Below are positions 1-7,831 of a DNA stretch of 64,000 nt, piece after piece. Below the pieces are notes generated by a model, which was given only the letters and a program-made list of their open reading frames with translations, made no database searches and was not told the origin of the DNA. Each line of letters begins with the position of its first letter. Position 1 is the stretch's first letter. The DNA lies in contig NZ_CP015839.1 in the NCBI RefSeq assembly GCF_001651805.1, positions 4,030,001 to 4,094,000 of the forward strand, written 5' to 3'. The DNA is from Marinobacterium aestuarii (GTDB taxonomy: Bacteria > Pseudomonadota > Gammaproteobacteria > Pseudomonadales > Balneatricaceae). A program made the translations under genes and the position numbers.

Positions 1-139
1 GATCACCCACTGCCAGACTCACCGCCGTTCCGGCCTCACCTATCTGGTGGCCAGGCACCTGGGGTTTGAGCAGGTGCGCTGCTACGACGGTTCCTGGTTC
101 GAGTGGGGCAACCGCGACGACACACCCACAGAATCCTGA
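1..139 (+). CDS. Thiosulfate/mercaptopyruvate sulfurtransferase, C-terminal end
   Basis: Frame 2 is open from the window edge to a TGA at 137-139. It encodes the end of a rhodanese-fold enzyme: a CQTHRRSG stretch, which matches the active-site loop of SseA/RhdA-type sulfurtransferases (the Cys carries the persulfide), followed by a YDGSWFEWGN stretch typical of their C-terminus. Only about 45 residues are visible. The gene lies just upstream of psd in the same orientation, so the two may be co-transcribed. The family call is from motif recognition; the exact donor (thiosulfate or 3-mercaptopyruvate) cannot be told. Confidence 0.8.
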   Translation, partial: ITHCQTHRRSGLTYLVARHLGFEQVRCYDGSWFEWGNRDDTPTES

Positions 140-168
140 GATTTCATCCCTATAAGGACGTTTCAACG

Positions 169-1059
169 TTGAAAGACAAGCTGTTTATCCTGCTGCAACA
201 CCTGTTGCCCCAGCATCTGCTGTCACGCCTCACCGGCGCCCTGGCGGAATGCCGCACACCCTGGATCAAGAACACCTTTATCGGCTGGTTCGCCAAGCGC
301 TACGGCGTCAACATGCAGGAAGCACAGATTGAAGACCTGCGCGCCTACCCCAATTTCAACGCCTTCTTCACCCGCGCACTCAAGCCCGACGCCCGCGTGC
401 TGGACACAAGCCCCGGCGGCATCATCAGCCCGGCCGACGGTGCTGTCAGCCAGCTGGGCTCCATTGACCATGGCCGAATTTTCCAGGCAAAGGGACGCGG
501 CTATGGCCTCAGCACCCTGCTTGGCGGCGACTTGGCGATGGCCGAGCCCTTTAAAAATGGCCAGTTCGCCACCATCTATTTAGCACCCAAGGATTATCAC
601 CGGGTTCATATGCCCATCGCCGGCACCCTGCGTGAAACCCTGTATATCCCGGGGGATCTGTACTCGGTGAACCAGACCACGGCGGCCAATGTTGACCAGC
701 TGTTTGCCCGCAACGAACGTCTGGTGGCGATTTTTGATACCGAGGCAGGCCCCATGGCCATGATTCTGGTGGGCGCCATGGTCGTCGCCGGCATCGAGAC
801 CGTCTGGGCAGGTCAGGTGGCACCGGTACTGAAGACGCCGCTGCATACCCGCTTCAATGCTCAGCCTGCGGCCAATATCCACCTTGAGCAGGGTGCCGAG
901 ATGGGCCGTTTCAAACTGGGCTCCACGGTGATACTGCTGTTTGGCCCAGAGGCCATGCAGTGGAGCCAGGGGCTTGCCGCCGAGCACGCGCTGCGTCTTG
1001 GCCAGCAGATCGGCAGCCAGAGCGCGCCTGAACAACAAGAGACCGAAACCGATGAGTGA
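169..1059 (+). CDS. psd: Phosphatidylserine decarboxylase proenzyme
   Basis: Pyruvoyl-dependent inner-membrane enzyme that converts phosphatidylserine to phosphatidylethanolamine. About 296 residues, close to the E. coli length. Visible signatures are PADG, the DYHRVHMP catalytic His region, and LGST at about residues 250-253, the autocleavage site whose Ser becomes the pyruvoyl group. I place the start at TTG 169 because AAGGA lies about 10 nt upstream and the N-terminus then matches the family. A GTG at 103 would add 22 residues that overlap the preceding sulfurtransferase. The stop overlaps the next gene's start, suggesting coupling. Confidence 0.95.
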   Translation: MKDKLFILLQHLLPQHLLSRLTGALAECRTPWIKNTFIGWFAKRYGVNMQEAQIEDLRAYPNFNAFFTRALKPDARVLDTSPGGIISPADGAVSQLGSIDHGRIFQAKGRGYGLSTLLGGDLAMAEPFKNGQFATIYLAPKDYHRVHMPIAGTLRETLYIPGDLYSVNQTTAANVDQLFARNERLVAIFDTEAGPMAMILVGAMVVAGIETVWAGQVAPVLKTPLHTRFNAQPAANIHLEQGAEMGRFKLGSTVILLFGPEAMQWSQGLAAEHALRLGQQIGSQSAPEQQETETDE

Positions 1060-2083
1060 ATGGCTGGATAAAATTCGCGCCCTGGGCGCAACCCTCAACG
1101 ACAGCGGTGATCGTATCCTGCATGTCGCCGACCGGGAATCAGATACAAGACTCACTCCCCTGGTACACCAGGGCGTATTCAGCGTGCTGGGCCCCGATGC
1201 CGAAAAATTCCTGCAGGGCCAGCTCAGCTGCGACCTGAAGGATGTCAGCACCCTGGGCAGCCGTCTGGGTGCCCACTGCAACATCAAGGGCCATATGCAC
1301 AGTCTGGTGCGCGTGATGCGTGCACCGGACGGCTTCTGGCTGCGCGGTCAGCGTGAGCTGCTGCCAAACACCCAGACGCTGCTGAAGAAATACATGGTGT
1401 TTTCCAAGGCCCAGGCCACTGATCTGAGTGATGACCTGGTCGGGCTTGGCTGCAGCGGCCCGGGCGCCGCCGTGCTGGTAGAGAAGGTACTGGGCCAGGT
1501 GCCGAGCGAAGTCGATGGCGTCTATGCCAGTGAAGGCATCCTGGCGGTGCGCGTGCCCGGCAAGCGCTTTGAAATCTGGCTGCCAAAAGACAAGGCACTG
1601 GCGCTGCTGCCGGAGCTGATTGAATTCGCCCCGCTGGGCACTACCGATCGCTGGGAGCTGGACGAAATTCGCGCCGCCATTCCGGATCTGCGCGCCGAAA
1701 CCGTTGAAGGCTTTATCCCCCAGATGACCAACCTGCAGGCCCTGCACGGTGTCAGCTTTACCAAGGGCTGCTATACCGGGCAGGAAATCGTTACCCGCCT
1801 GCAGCACCGCGGCCAGCTCAAGCGCCCAATGTACAGAGCCTGCGTGCAGTGCGACAGCCGCCCTGTGCCAGGCACAATGCTGTACAGCGCCGACAAGGAC
1901 AATGTCGGCAAGGTCGTGCTGGCAGCGCCCGCCGCTGAGGGTGAGTTCGAACTGCTGGCCGTGATCGTGAAGGATCTGGCCGAGAGCACGCCCATTCTGC
2001 TCGGCAGTCAGAGCGGCCCTGCCCTGACGCTGCAGGATCTGCCCTATGAGCTCGACCCCGAGCTGTTTCAAAGCAAGCGTTAA
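1052..2083 (+). CDS. ygfZ: tRNA-modifying protein YgfZ (folate-binding, GcvT-like)
   Basis: 343 residues. The KGCYTGQE signature near residue 230 is diagnostic of YgfZ, a folate-binding GcvT-fold protein that supports Fe-S enzymes such as MiaB; its Cys is the key residue. The start is taken at ATG 1052, which overlaps the psd stop by 8 nt; a start at 941 would lie deep inside psd. The arrangement suggests translational coupling with psd. A hairpin follows the stop codon. Confidence 0.92.
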   Translation: MSEWLDKIRALGATLNDSGDRILHVADRESDTRLTPLVHQGVFSVLGPDAEKFLQGQLSCDLKDVSTLGSRLGAHCNIKGHMHSLVRVMRAPDGFWLRGQRELLPNTQTLLKKYMVFSKAQATDLSDDLVGLGCSGPGAAVLVEKVLGQVPSEVDGVYASEGILAVRVPGKRFEIWLPKDKALALLPELIEFAPLGTTDRWELDEIRAAIPDLRAETVEGFIPQMTNLQALHGVSFTKGCYTGQEIVTRLQHRGQLKRPMYRACVQCDSRPVPGTMLYSADKDNVGKVVLAAPAAEGEFELLAVIVKDLAESTPILLGSQSGPALTLQDLPYELDPELFQSKR

Positions 2084-2091
2084 AGCTCCTG

Positions 2092-2125
2092 CCGGATCAG
2101 GACGCCACAGAGCGCCCTGATCCGG
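2092..2125 (+). terminator. Hairpin after ygfZ
   Basis: A perfect 10-bp stem (CCGGATCAGG at 2092-2101 with CCTGATCCGG at 2116-2125) lies 8 nt past the ygfZ stop. The following TTGCTGC is only weakly T-rich, so this may be a 3' stabilising hairpin or a weak intrinsic terminator. Confidence 0.5.
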
Positions 2126-2453
2126 TTGCTGCTACCTGACCCATCCCCGCTCTCTCTTTCTGCATCTCGAATACCGATCACCCGACCAAGCTCCCGTTGC
2201 TCTTTCTGCGGCCTCACACTCCTGGCATCAACTTCAGTAATACCCCGGCAGTAACGCCAACACCCAGGCCTGCAAAGCACGCCGCTCAAGCAAAGCCCGC
2301 TTACCGCCGTGCGGCAATCCCGTCATGACAGGGAAGGCATTACCCTCTCACTTGATGACTAATTCACACCTTTCTTATTACAAAACATCGACATAGCTTA
2401 AATCAGGCAAACATAAGTGAATTAAATTCATCCTTCTAGTTAATAGTTGTCGT
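2126..2453. other. Gene-free spacer
   Basis: No convincing coding signal on either strand. The left half is GC-rich; from about 2340 it becomes AT-rich, leading into the promoter of the small gene at 2521. Confidence 0.5.
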
Positions 2454-2482
2454 TTGTTGCAGTGCGGCATAACACCTATTAT
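2454..2482 (+). promoter_or_regulatory. Putative sigma-70 promoter for the 70-aa gene
   Basis: TTGTTG at 2454-2459 and TATTAT at 2477-2482 are separated by 17 bp, about 40 nt upstream of the ATG at 2521. The -35 box matches only in its first half, so the call is tentative. Confidence 0.35.
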
Positions 2483-2520
2483 GGCTCCATACACAGACGC
2501 ACTATTACCGGAGAGACACC

Positions 2521-2733
2521 ATGAGCCGCGATATCGAAAACCCAAGCCTGGTTGAACTGCTGGATCGCCTTGACCTGTCCAGCATGAGCGAAACCGAAGT
2601 CATTCGCATGCGTGCCGAAGCCGCCCGCGCCGAATACATCTCCGAAGCTCTGCACAAGCTGTTCGGCAAGGTCAAATCACTGTTTTGCGCCTGCAAAACC
2701 ACTACTACCACTGCGGACGTTAGCCACGCTTAA
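2521..2733 (+). CDS. Small acidic/basic hypothetical protein, 70 aa
   Basis: Unrecognised. ATG follows GGAGAG at 2510-2515, a good ribosome-binding site. The protein has a charged helical N-terminal half (residues about 5-45) with an ARAEYISEALHKLFGK segment, then a CAC pair and a run of five Thr near the C-terminus. It is monocistronic, with its own AT-rich upstream region, and is followed by a convergent gene. The helix-basic-tail layout recalls small DUF1127-like proteins but I do not claim that family. Confidence 0.65.
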   Translation: MSRDIENPSLVELLDRLDLSSMSETEVIRMRAEAARAEYISEALHKLFGKVKSLFCACKTTTTTADVSHA

Positions 2734-2805
2734 TCAGGCGCTGGCTAGCCCCCTGGCGTACTTTACTACGCCAAAACACAGAACAAGCTGCTTTTCAGCA
2801 CTCGC

Positions 2806-3630
2806 TTAAAAGCCCAGCAGCTGCCGTGGCGTCTGCCACAGCACACGATGCCGATCGTCGGTATCCGGAATCAGCTCTTCAAGCAGTTTCAGTAACAGCC
2901 CGTAGTCCATGCGCTCAGGCGCACGCAGGAAGGGCCAGTCCGAGCCCCAGATACAGGCATCCGGCGTAAAGGCCTGCAGCAACGCCTGTACAAAAGGCCT
3001 GGTGTCATCCCAGGGATAGCTCTGACGCGAAAACTTGGCCTGCCCCGACAGCTTAACGAAACAGCGCCCCGTATCTGTCAGCGAAAGTAACGCCTGAAAC
3101 CCTGGCTGATTCAGCCCCAATTCCGGCACCGGTCGTCCACAATGATCGATCAGGATGCGTACGCGGGACGCAAGCAACAATGGCGCCAGCTCCAACAGCT
3201 GATCTCCCTCCACCTGTACCTGCACAAACAGATCGAGTTCTGCGAGCATCTGCAGCAGTGCTGTGGTATCGAGATAATGCGCGACACTGTGATAGGTAGC
3301 ATTAAACGCCACCCCTGCGATCCCCGCCGCCTTTAGCCTTTCAAGCTCTGCCCGACTCACCTGATTAGGCACCACCGCAATACCACGGCAACCCCCATTG
3401 CTGCGTGCAATCGCATCCAGCAGACAGCGGTTATCTTCGTTGTAGCCGGAATTGGGCCCCACAATCAGCGCATGCCTGACACCATAGACCTCGCGTACAG
3501 CAGCAAACTGCGCGGCGGTGCCAATCTCGTGGCCGCTGGGGCTATAGGGGGTATCGGTGCCATAGGCAAAGCCCGCCGGATCCAGAATATGGTTATGGCA
3601 GTCGATCTTGGGCTGGTCGAAAATACTCAT
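2806..3630 (-). CDS. Amidohydrolase-2 family TIM-barrel hydrolase
   Basis: 274 residues of the metal-dependent hydrolase family PF04909, which includes 2-pyrone-4,6-dicarboxylate lactonase and related sugar-lactone hydrolases. The signatures are DCHNHI at the N-terminus (first-strand HxH), IDHCGRP in the middle, and GSDWPF near the C-terminus (metal- or base-binding Asp). The start at 3630 has GAGG about 8 nt upstream; a longer reading frame to 3672 lacks a site. It sits 57 bp downstream of the squalene-synthase-like gene on the same strand. The substrate is not deducible. Confidence 0.85.
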   Translation of the reverse strand: MSIFDQPKIDCHNHILDPAGFAYGTDTPYSPSGHEIGTAAQFAAVREVYGVRHALIVGPNSGYNEDNRCLLDAIARSNGGCRGIAVVPNQVSRAELERLKAAGIAGVAFNATYHSVAHYLDTTALLQMLAELDLFVQVQVEGDQLLELAPLLLASRVRILIDHCGRPVPELGLNQPGFQALLSLTDTGRCFVKLSGQAKFSRQSYPWDDTRPFVQALLQAFTPDACIWGSDWPFLRAPERMDYGLLLKLLEELIPDTDDRHRVLWQTPRQLLGF

Positions 3631-3687
3631 GGGCAGCACCTCAGGACAAAGGGGAAAGTGAAGTACGTCCAATTGCGCTGCCAGGCA

Positions 3688-4680
3688 CTAGGCACCCAGA
3701 TACTTGCGCAGGAAGGCGACGTTACGTCTGAAATAAGCGTCCAGAATGAAGTCAAAACGTGAAAACGCCATCACGAAGAAAAAGATAAAGCGCACGCGCT
3801 TGCGTGAAATTTTTACCTTCTGTCGATGCCCCTGGCTGCTGCGGTCCTGGTTGATCTGCTTCAGGGTCGCCACTGCGAAGAACAGCGGCAACAGGCAAAA
3901 ACCCCGCACCGAGCGCTCCTTCCGCGGGATGTAGCGCACGTATTCGAATGAATCGACGATGTAACCCAGGCAGCGCCGGGACATTTCCCGCAGCGGCTTC
4001 TGGGCATCAGCGCCATCATGTACACAGGAATCGGGCCAGAAAACGATGCCGCGCTCATTGTCGGTGGAGTAGTCGTTAATGATATTGACGTACTGCAGCG
4101 CCAGGCCGAAGGCCACGGCATTTTTCTGCAGCTGTACCAGCGCAGCCGGGGGAATATCCATCTCTTCGGAAAAAACCGCCGTCAGCAGTTCACCCACAAC
4201 ACCGGCGACGTAATAGCAGTAATCATCCAGCTGACTGAAGTCCTCGATCGACTCCCGTCGCCCTTCCAGCTTGTTACAGTACAGCAGCATGCCATCGGCC
4301 ATGATGACCACATGCTTGCTGATAATGTCGCGAATTTTTTGCGGGAAGACCGAAAACTGTGCCAGTACGGTGTGAAAATTGAGCGCGAGCTCCTGCTCGT
4401 CATCGCTGCTATCGAGTGTTGCAACAAAATCGCACCAAGCCGCCACAGGTGCGCCCTGGCTCAGACCATCCTTGAACAGTACAAAACCCTGCGCCTTCGC
4501 ATCCACCGACAAACCCGGATCATCTTCGATGGTATCGGCGATGCGGCACAGCAGATAGGCCACGCAGACGTAATCCCGGATGGGGTTGCGCAGCGCCACC
4601 GTATTGACGTAAAAGCTGCGCGAAACCTTGCGCAGGGACTCGTAGCAAAAGTCTTGCGCCGGCAAATTATTATTTGTCAT
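3688..4680 (-). CDS. Squalene/phytoene synthase-like prenyltransferase
   Basis: 330 residues of the trans-isoprenyl diphosphate head-to-head synthase fold. The first Asp-rich motif DTIEDD lies near residue 70 and the second, NDYSTD, near residue 203; these bind Mg-diphosphate. SRSFY near residue 22 is also typical. The family condenses two farnesyl or geranylgeranyl diphosphates to squalene or phytoene. There are no neighbouring hopanoid or carotenoid genes in this window, so the product is unknown. The hydrophobic, basic C-terminus suggests membrane contact. Confidence 0.85.
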   Translation of the reverse strand: MTNNNLPAQDFCYESLRKVSRSFYVNTVALRNPIRDYVCVAYLLCRIADTIEDDPGLSVDAKAQGFVLFKDGLSQGAPVAAWCDFVATLDSSDDEQELALNFHTVLAQFSVFPQKIRDIISKHVVIMADGMLLYCNKLEGRRESIEDFSQLDDYCYYVAGVVGELLTAVFSEEMDIPPAALVQLQKNAVAFGLALQYVNIINDYSTDNERGIVFWPDSCVHDGADAQKPLREMSRRCLGYIVDSFEYVRYIPRKERSVRGFCLLPLFFAVATLKQINQDRSSQGHRQKVKISRKRVRFIFFFVMAFSRFDFILDAYFRRNVAFLRKYLGA

Positions 4681-4923
4681 ATAAAAACAGGGTTACCTAC
4701 TGGTCGGCGATGGCTGCGGCGGATTTGGGTGCCTGATCAGCCTGTATCGGCACTAAGCCCAGGCTGCTGTTTGGCACTCAAATACATCCATACAGGCCGT
4801 CCGAGTCTACCTGCTTCAACTATTACTGTCCAAGCACAGCCACGCTGATGGGGCGCGCAAAGGCCCACAGGCTGGCAAAAAACACAGTTGTTTATCATGT
4901 ACTTAGAGGAAATTTCTGCTGGC

Positions 4924-5238
4924 CTAGAAGATCCAGGCCAGCATAAGCCAGATGATCACAAAGAAGCTGGCAAAGCCCGCCAGCATAAACTGAATTTCAC
5001 CGATAAAACCATCACCGGCGGCAATGGCAAATACCACCATCAGGGCGATGGTGACAAAGAAGGAAATAACCGCCGCATCCTTGAGGCCCAGACCCGGCTC
5101 CAGGCTGACGCGGCTGATCTCCGCCAGTTGGGGCAGCAGCAATACTGCCGCCCCCAGCAACAGGACCAACAGCACGACAATCGCGATAGCGAGCGTGCGG
5201 GCCTCGCGTTTGTCCTTTGAATCCGTATCCCCTGCCAT
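4924..5238 (-). CDS. Small three-TM membrane protein
   Basis: 104 residues. A charged N-terminus (DTDSKDKREAR) precedes three hydrophobic segments at about residues 15-36, 55-75 and 82-103. No family recognised. The stop is 5 bp from the start region of nothing upstream, but the gene is directly downstream of the bacterial PH-domain gene (5244-5618) on the same strand with a 5-bp gap, so the two probably form an operon and may act together in the membrane. Confidence 0.7.
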   Translation of the reverse strand: MAGDTDSKDKREARTLAIAIVVLLVLLLGAAVLLLPQLAEISRVSLEPGLGLKDAAVISFFVTIALMVVFAIAAGDGFIGEIQFMLAGFASFFVIIWLMLAWIF

Positions 5239-5243
5239 AGATA

Positions 5244-5618
5244 TCAGGCGTCCTGGCGTTCTTTGATCAGTTCACGCAAACGGTGCGGATCCGGCAGGCC
5301 GGCCACTTCCATTTCGGCTTCGTCGCCGGCGGTGTAGATAGCGATCTTGCCAACACCGAAGATACGGTTGAAGAAAGATTGATAAACATTCACCGTACGC
5401 ACACTGCTCAGCGAAAGCTCGGTGCGATCCTTGCTCAACAGACCACGTTCCAGCACCAGATCATCACCCACCAGTTCGAGCTGGGTGGATTTGCACTTGA
5501 GGTACCAGGCCAGCAGAATAATGATGCCAACCCCGACCGGGATCAGCAGTATCGACAACAGAAAGCCCAGCGGATTGTTTTTGAACATCGCCGGATGTTC
5601 TGAATACTTGACGTCCAT
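5244..5618 (-). CDS. Bacterial PH domain membrane protein (bPH_2)
   Basis: 124 residues. A hydrophobic segment at about residues 15-40 is followed by a YdbS/bPH_2-like beta domain (LVLERGLLSKDRTELSLSSV) of PF03703 type. Start chosen at 5618, where the protein begins MDVKYSEHP as in relatives; the reading frame stays open to 5861 but the added sequence is not protein-like. It forms a pair with the following three-TM protein. Function in this family is poorly known (membrane or envelope association). Confidence 0.78.
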   Translation of the reverse strand: MDVKYSEHPAMFKNNPLGFLLSILLIPVGVGIIILLAWYLKCKSTQLELVGDDLVLERGLLSKDRTELSLSSVRTVNVYQSFFNRIFGVGKIAIYTAGDEAEMEVAGLPDPHRLRELIKERQDA

Positions 5619-5726
5619 CAGGTCTCTTTCCCCGTTACAGCGATCAGGCCCTGTGCCCAATCGTATGCGCAGCTTCGCAGATGCATTGCCGCGAATCAAC
5701 GCTCGGCGAGTGATCCCGCCGAGCTC

Positions 5727-5758
5727 GCAGCCTGTCGGGCTTAACACTGATCTACTAC
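5727..5758 (+). repeat. Dispersed CCTGTCGG-TTAAC-GATCTACT repeat, copy A
   Basis: The segment CAGCCTGTCGGGCTTAACAC continues into TGATCTACT. Closely related copies occur at 12720-12749 and 60549-60603. The copy at 60 kb forms a full palindrome, so this is probably half of a REP-like unit. Confidence 0.55.
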
Positions 5759-5847
5759 GACCGGCCAAGCACGACAGAATACTAGGCGCCGATTGTCCGT
5801 TTTGCCCCATGAACCTGCCATTAATCGACGGTGAAAAGCAGGAACAA

Positions 5848-5875
5848 GGTTCAAGGTTCAAGGTTCAAGGTTCAA
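5848..5875. repeat. Tandem heptamer (GGTTCAA)x4
   Basis: Four exact copies of GGTTCAA between two convergent-end regions of minus-strand genes. Other heptad-period arrays occur at 41775, 47344 and, as 14-mers, 48604. Confidence 0.85.
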
Positions 5876-5894
5876 GGGCAATGCTAAACGGGGC

Positions 5895-6314
5895 TTAACG
5901 CAAACCCGTCGCCGGTGCCTGGCCGTTATTTTCACTGACCTGATCGTTCAGGGTCCAGAAATCGTAGATCACACCAATGAGCAGCAGGCCGCCGGTGAGC
6001 AGGTAAAGCAGGCCGCTGAGCCATTTACCCATGTAAAAACGGTGCGCGCCGAAGATGCCGAGGAAGGTCAGCAGAATCCAGGCGATGTTGTAGTTGGTAT
6101 CGCCCTCGCGGTAACGAATATCGGCGCTGCGATCCATGGAGGGAATCAGAAACAGGTCCACGATCCAGCCGATCAGGAACAGCCCCAGGGTAAAGAAATA
6201 CAGGGTACCGCTGACCGGACGCCCGAAATAGAAGCGATGCGCGCCCATAAACCCCAAAATCCAGAGTATGTAACCCATCAGTTTGCTATGACTATTGGTT
6301 GAAATTGCACTCAC
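5895..6314 (-). CDS. Double TM2-domain membrane protein
   Basis: 139 residues containing two TM2 units (PF05154): GFMGAHRFYFGR at about residues 21-32 with its hydrophobic hairpin, and GIFGAHRFYMGK at about 85-96 with a second hairpin. Each unit is two TM helices joined by a short turn. The duplication within one small protein is the usual form in Proteobacteria. Function unknown. Confidence 0.85.
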   Translation of the reverse strand: MSAISTNSHSKLMGYILWILGFMGAHRFYFGRPVSGTLYFFTLGLFLIGWIVDLFLIPSMDRSADIRYREGDTNYNIAWILLTFLGIFGAHRFYMGKWLSGLLYLLTGGLLLIGVIYDFWTLNDQVSENNGQAPATGLR

Positions 6315-6469
6315 TCTGTTATTCCTGCTGGCTCGTTATATGAAGCAGGGATGCTTCATCATTGGCCGCAGGCCAATGCGAACGCCAGAAAAACCAGCAT
6401 GTCCGCGTACCTGCGCCCGTTTTTATGGCGTGACGGACAAATAGGGAGGGAACCTATTTGTCCACAAGG

Positions 6470-7831
6470 CTAAAGAAGTCCATAGCGCTCTATTTTCTTC
6501 AGCAAGCCCTGGCGAGACAACCCCAGCGTGACCGCCGCATGGGTACGGTTGTCGTCATGGCGACGCAGAGCCGCACGAATCAGGCGAATCTCCAGCGCCC
6601 TCACCTGTTCATCCAGCGGAGCATCCGAAGCCGGCTGCGCAGCTCCCACTTGCTGTACGCCCGGGTGCAGCAGGGCAACATCCTCCAGCGTAACCCGCCC
6701 ACCACGGCTCAGGGCACAGATGCTCTCCAGTGTATTGCGCAGTTCCCGCACATTACCGGGCCAGGGCCTGTGGATAAGCCAGTCGAGCACGGCGGGATCA
6801 AGCAACAGCGCCGTGGCGCCTGAGTCACTGGCCTGCTGCTGCAGGAAATGACGCACCAGCAGGGGCACATCCTCGGCGCGCTCCCCCAGAGGCCGCGTTT
6901 CGATGGTGACGCCCTTGATGCGGTAGTAAAGATCCTCGCGAAAATCCCCCTTCAATACCCGCTCGGGCAGGTTGGCATTGGTGGCCGAGATCACCCGCAC
7001 ATTAATCTGCTGCTGGCTGCGCCCGCCCACCGGATAGAAGGTCCCCTCCTGCAGTACCCGCAACAGCTTCACCTGCATGGGCAGCGGCATTTCGCCGATT
7101 TCATCCAGAAACAGGGTGCCGCCATCGGCCAGCTTCAGCAGGCCATCGCGATCCCGGTCCGCCCCGGTAAAGGCACCGCGCACATGGCCGAACAGTTCGC
7201 TTTCGAGCAGGTCCGCCGGAATGGCACCGCAGTGTACCGAGATAAATGGAGCGCTCGCCCGCAGGCTCAGATCATGCAGCGCACGGGAGATGACCTCCTT
7301 GCCAGTACCTGAGGGCCCGGTGACCAGCACCCTGGCATCGGTGGGGGCGATGCGTTCCACCAGCACCCGTATCGCCGCCATGGACGCCGAGCTGCCAATC
7401 AACCGGGCCAGCGGCGTGGCTTCGCGCGGCGCCTGCTTGAGCTGCTGCAGTTCGCGGCTGAGCTGGTGCTTGGTCACCGCTCGTTTGACCACCACCGCCA
7501 GCATGTCCGGATCCAGCGGCTTGGCGAGAAAATCCCAGGCACCCTGCTGAATGGCCTCCAGCGCCAGGGTTCGGTCGGCATGGCCGGTCATGATGATCAC
7601 AGGCCGGTCGGCAAACTCCGGCAAGGCCGCCAGGGTATGGGCCGGATCAAACTGCGGTGGCAGCGACAGATCCAGCAGCAGCAGATCCGGATCAAACGAC
7701 TGCAGCTGCAGCCGCGCATCCTCCAGGCTGGCGCCGCCGCGCACCTCGTAGCCGCTGTTGCTCAGCCACTGCTCGCACAGTGAGCGAAAAGCCGGCTCAT
7801 CGTCTATCAGCAGGATACGGGGCTTGCTCAT
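6470..7831 (-). CDS. NtrC-family sigma-54 response regulator
   Basis: 453 residues. Receiver domain residues 1-120 with Asp10, Asp11, phospho-acceptor Asp54 and Lys104; AAA+ domain about 145-375 with Walker A GPSGTGKE at 172-179, the sigma-54-contacting GAFTGA at 219-224 and Walker B TLFLDEIGE; Fis-type HTH at the C-terminus. This is an enhancer-binding activator that remodels sigma-54 polymerase. It overlaps its sensor kinase by 4 bp (ATGA), and the divergent bd oxidase operon has a near-consensus sigma-54 promoter at 9833-9849. I infer that operon is its target. Confidence 0.95.
   Translation of the reverse strand: MSKPRILLIDDEPAFRSLCEQWLSNSGYEVRGGASLEDARLQLQSFDPDLLLLDLSLPPQFDPAHTLAALPEFADRPVIIMTGHADRTLALEAIQQGAWDFLAKPLDPDMLAVVVKRAVTKHQLSRELQQLKQAPREATPLARLIGSSASMAAIRVLVERIAPTDARVLVTGPSGTGKEVISRALHDLSLRASAPFISVHCGAIPADLLESELFGHVRGAFTGADRDRDGLLKLADGGTLFLDEIGEMPLPMQVKLLRVLQEGTFYPVGGRSQQQINVRVISATNANLPERVLKGDFREDLYYRIKGVTIETRPLGERAEDVPLLVRHFLQQQASDSGATALLLDPAVLDWLIHRPWPGNVRELRNTLESICALSRGGRVTLEDVALLHPGVQQVGAAQPASDAPLDEQVRALEIRLIRAALRRHDDNRTHAAVTLGLSRQGLLKKIERYGLL

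Noticed and set aside
941-1051. Upstream start of ygfZ at 941
   Set aside because: It would overlap over 100 nt of psd, and the protein gains a non-conserved arginine-rich tail; ATG 1052 is the natural start.
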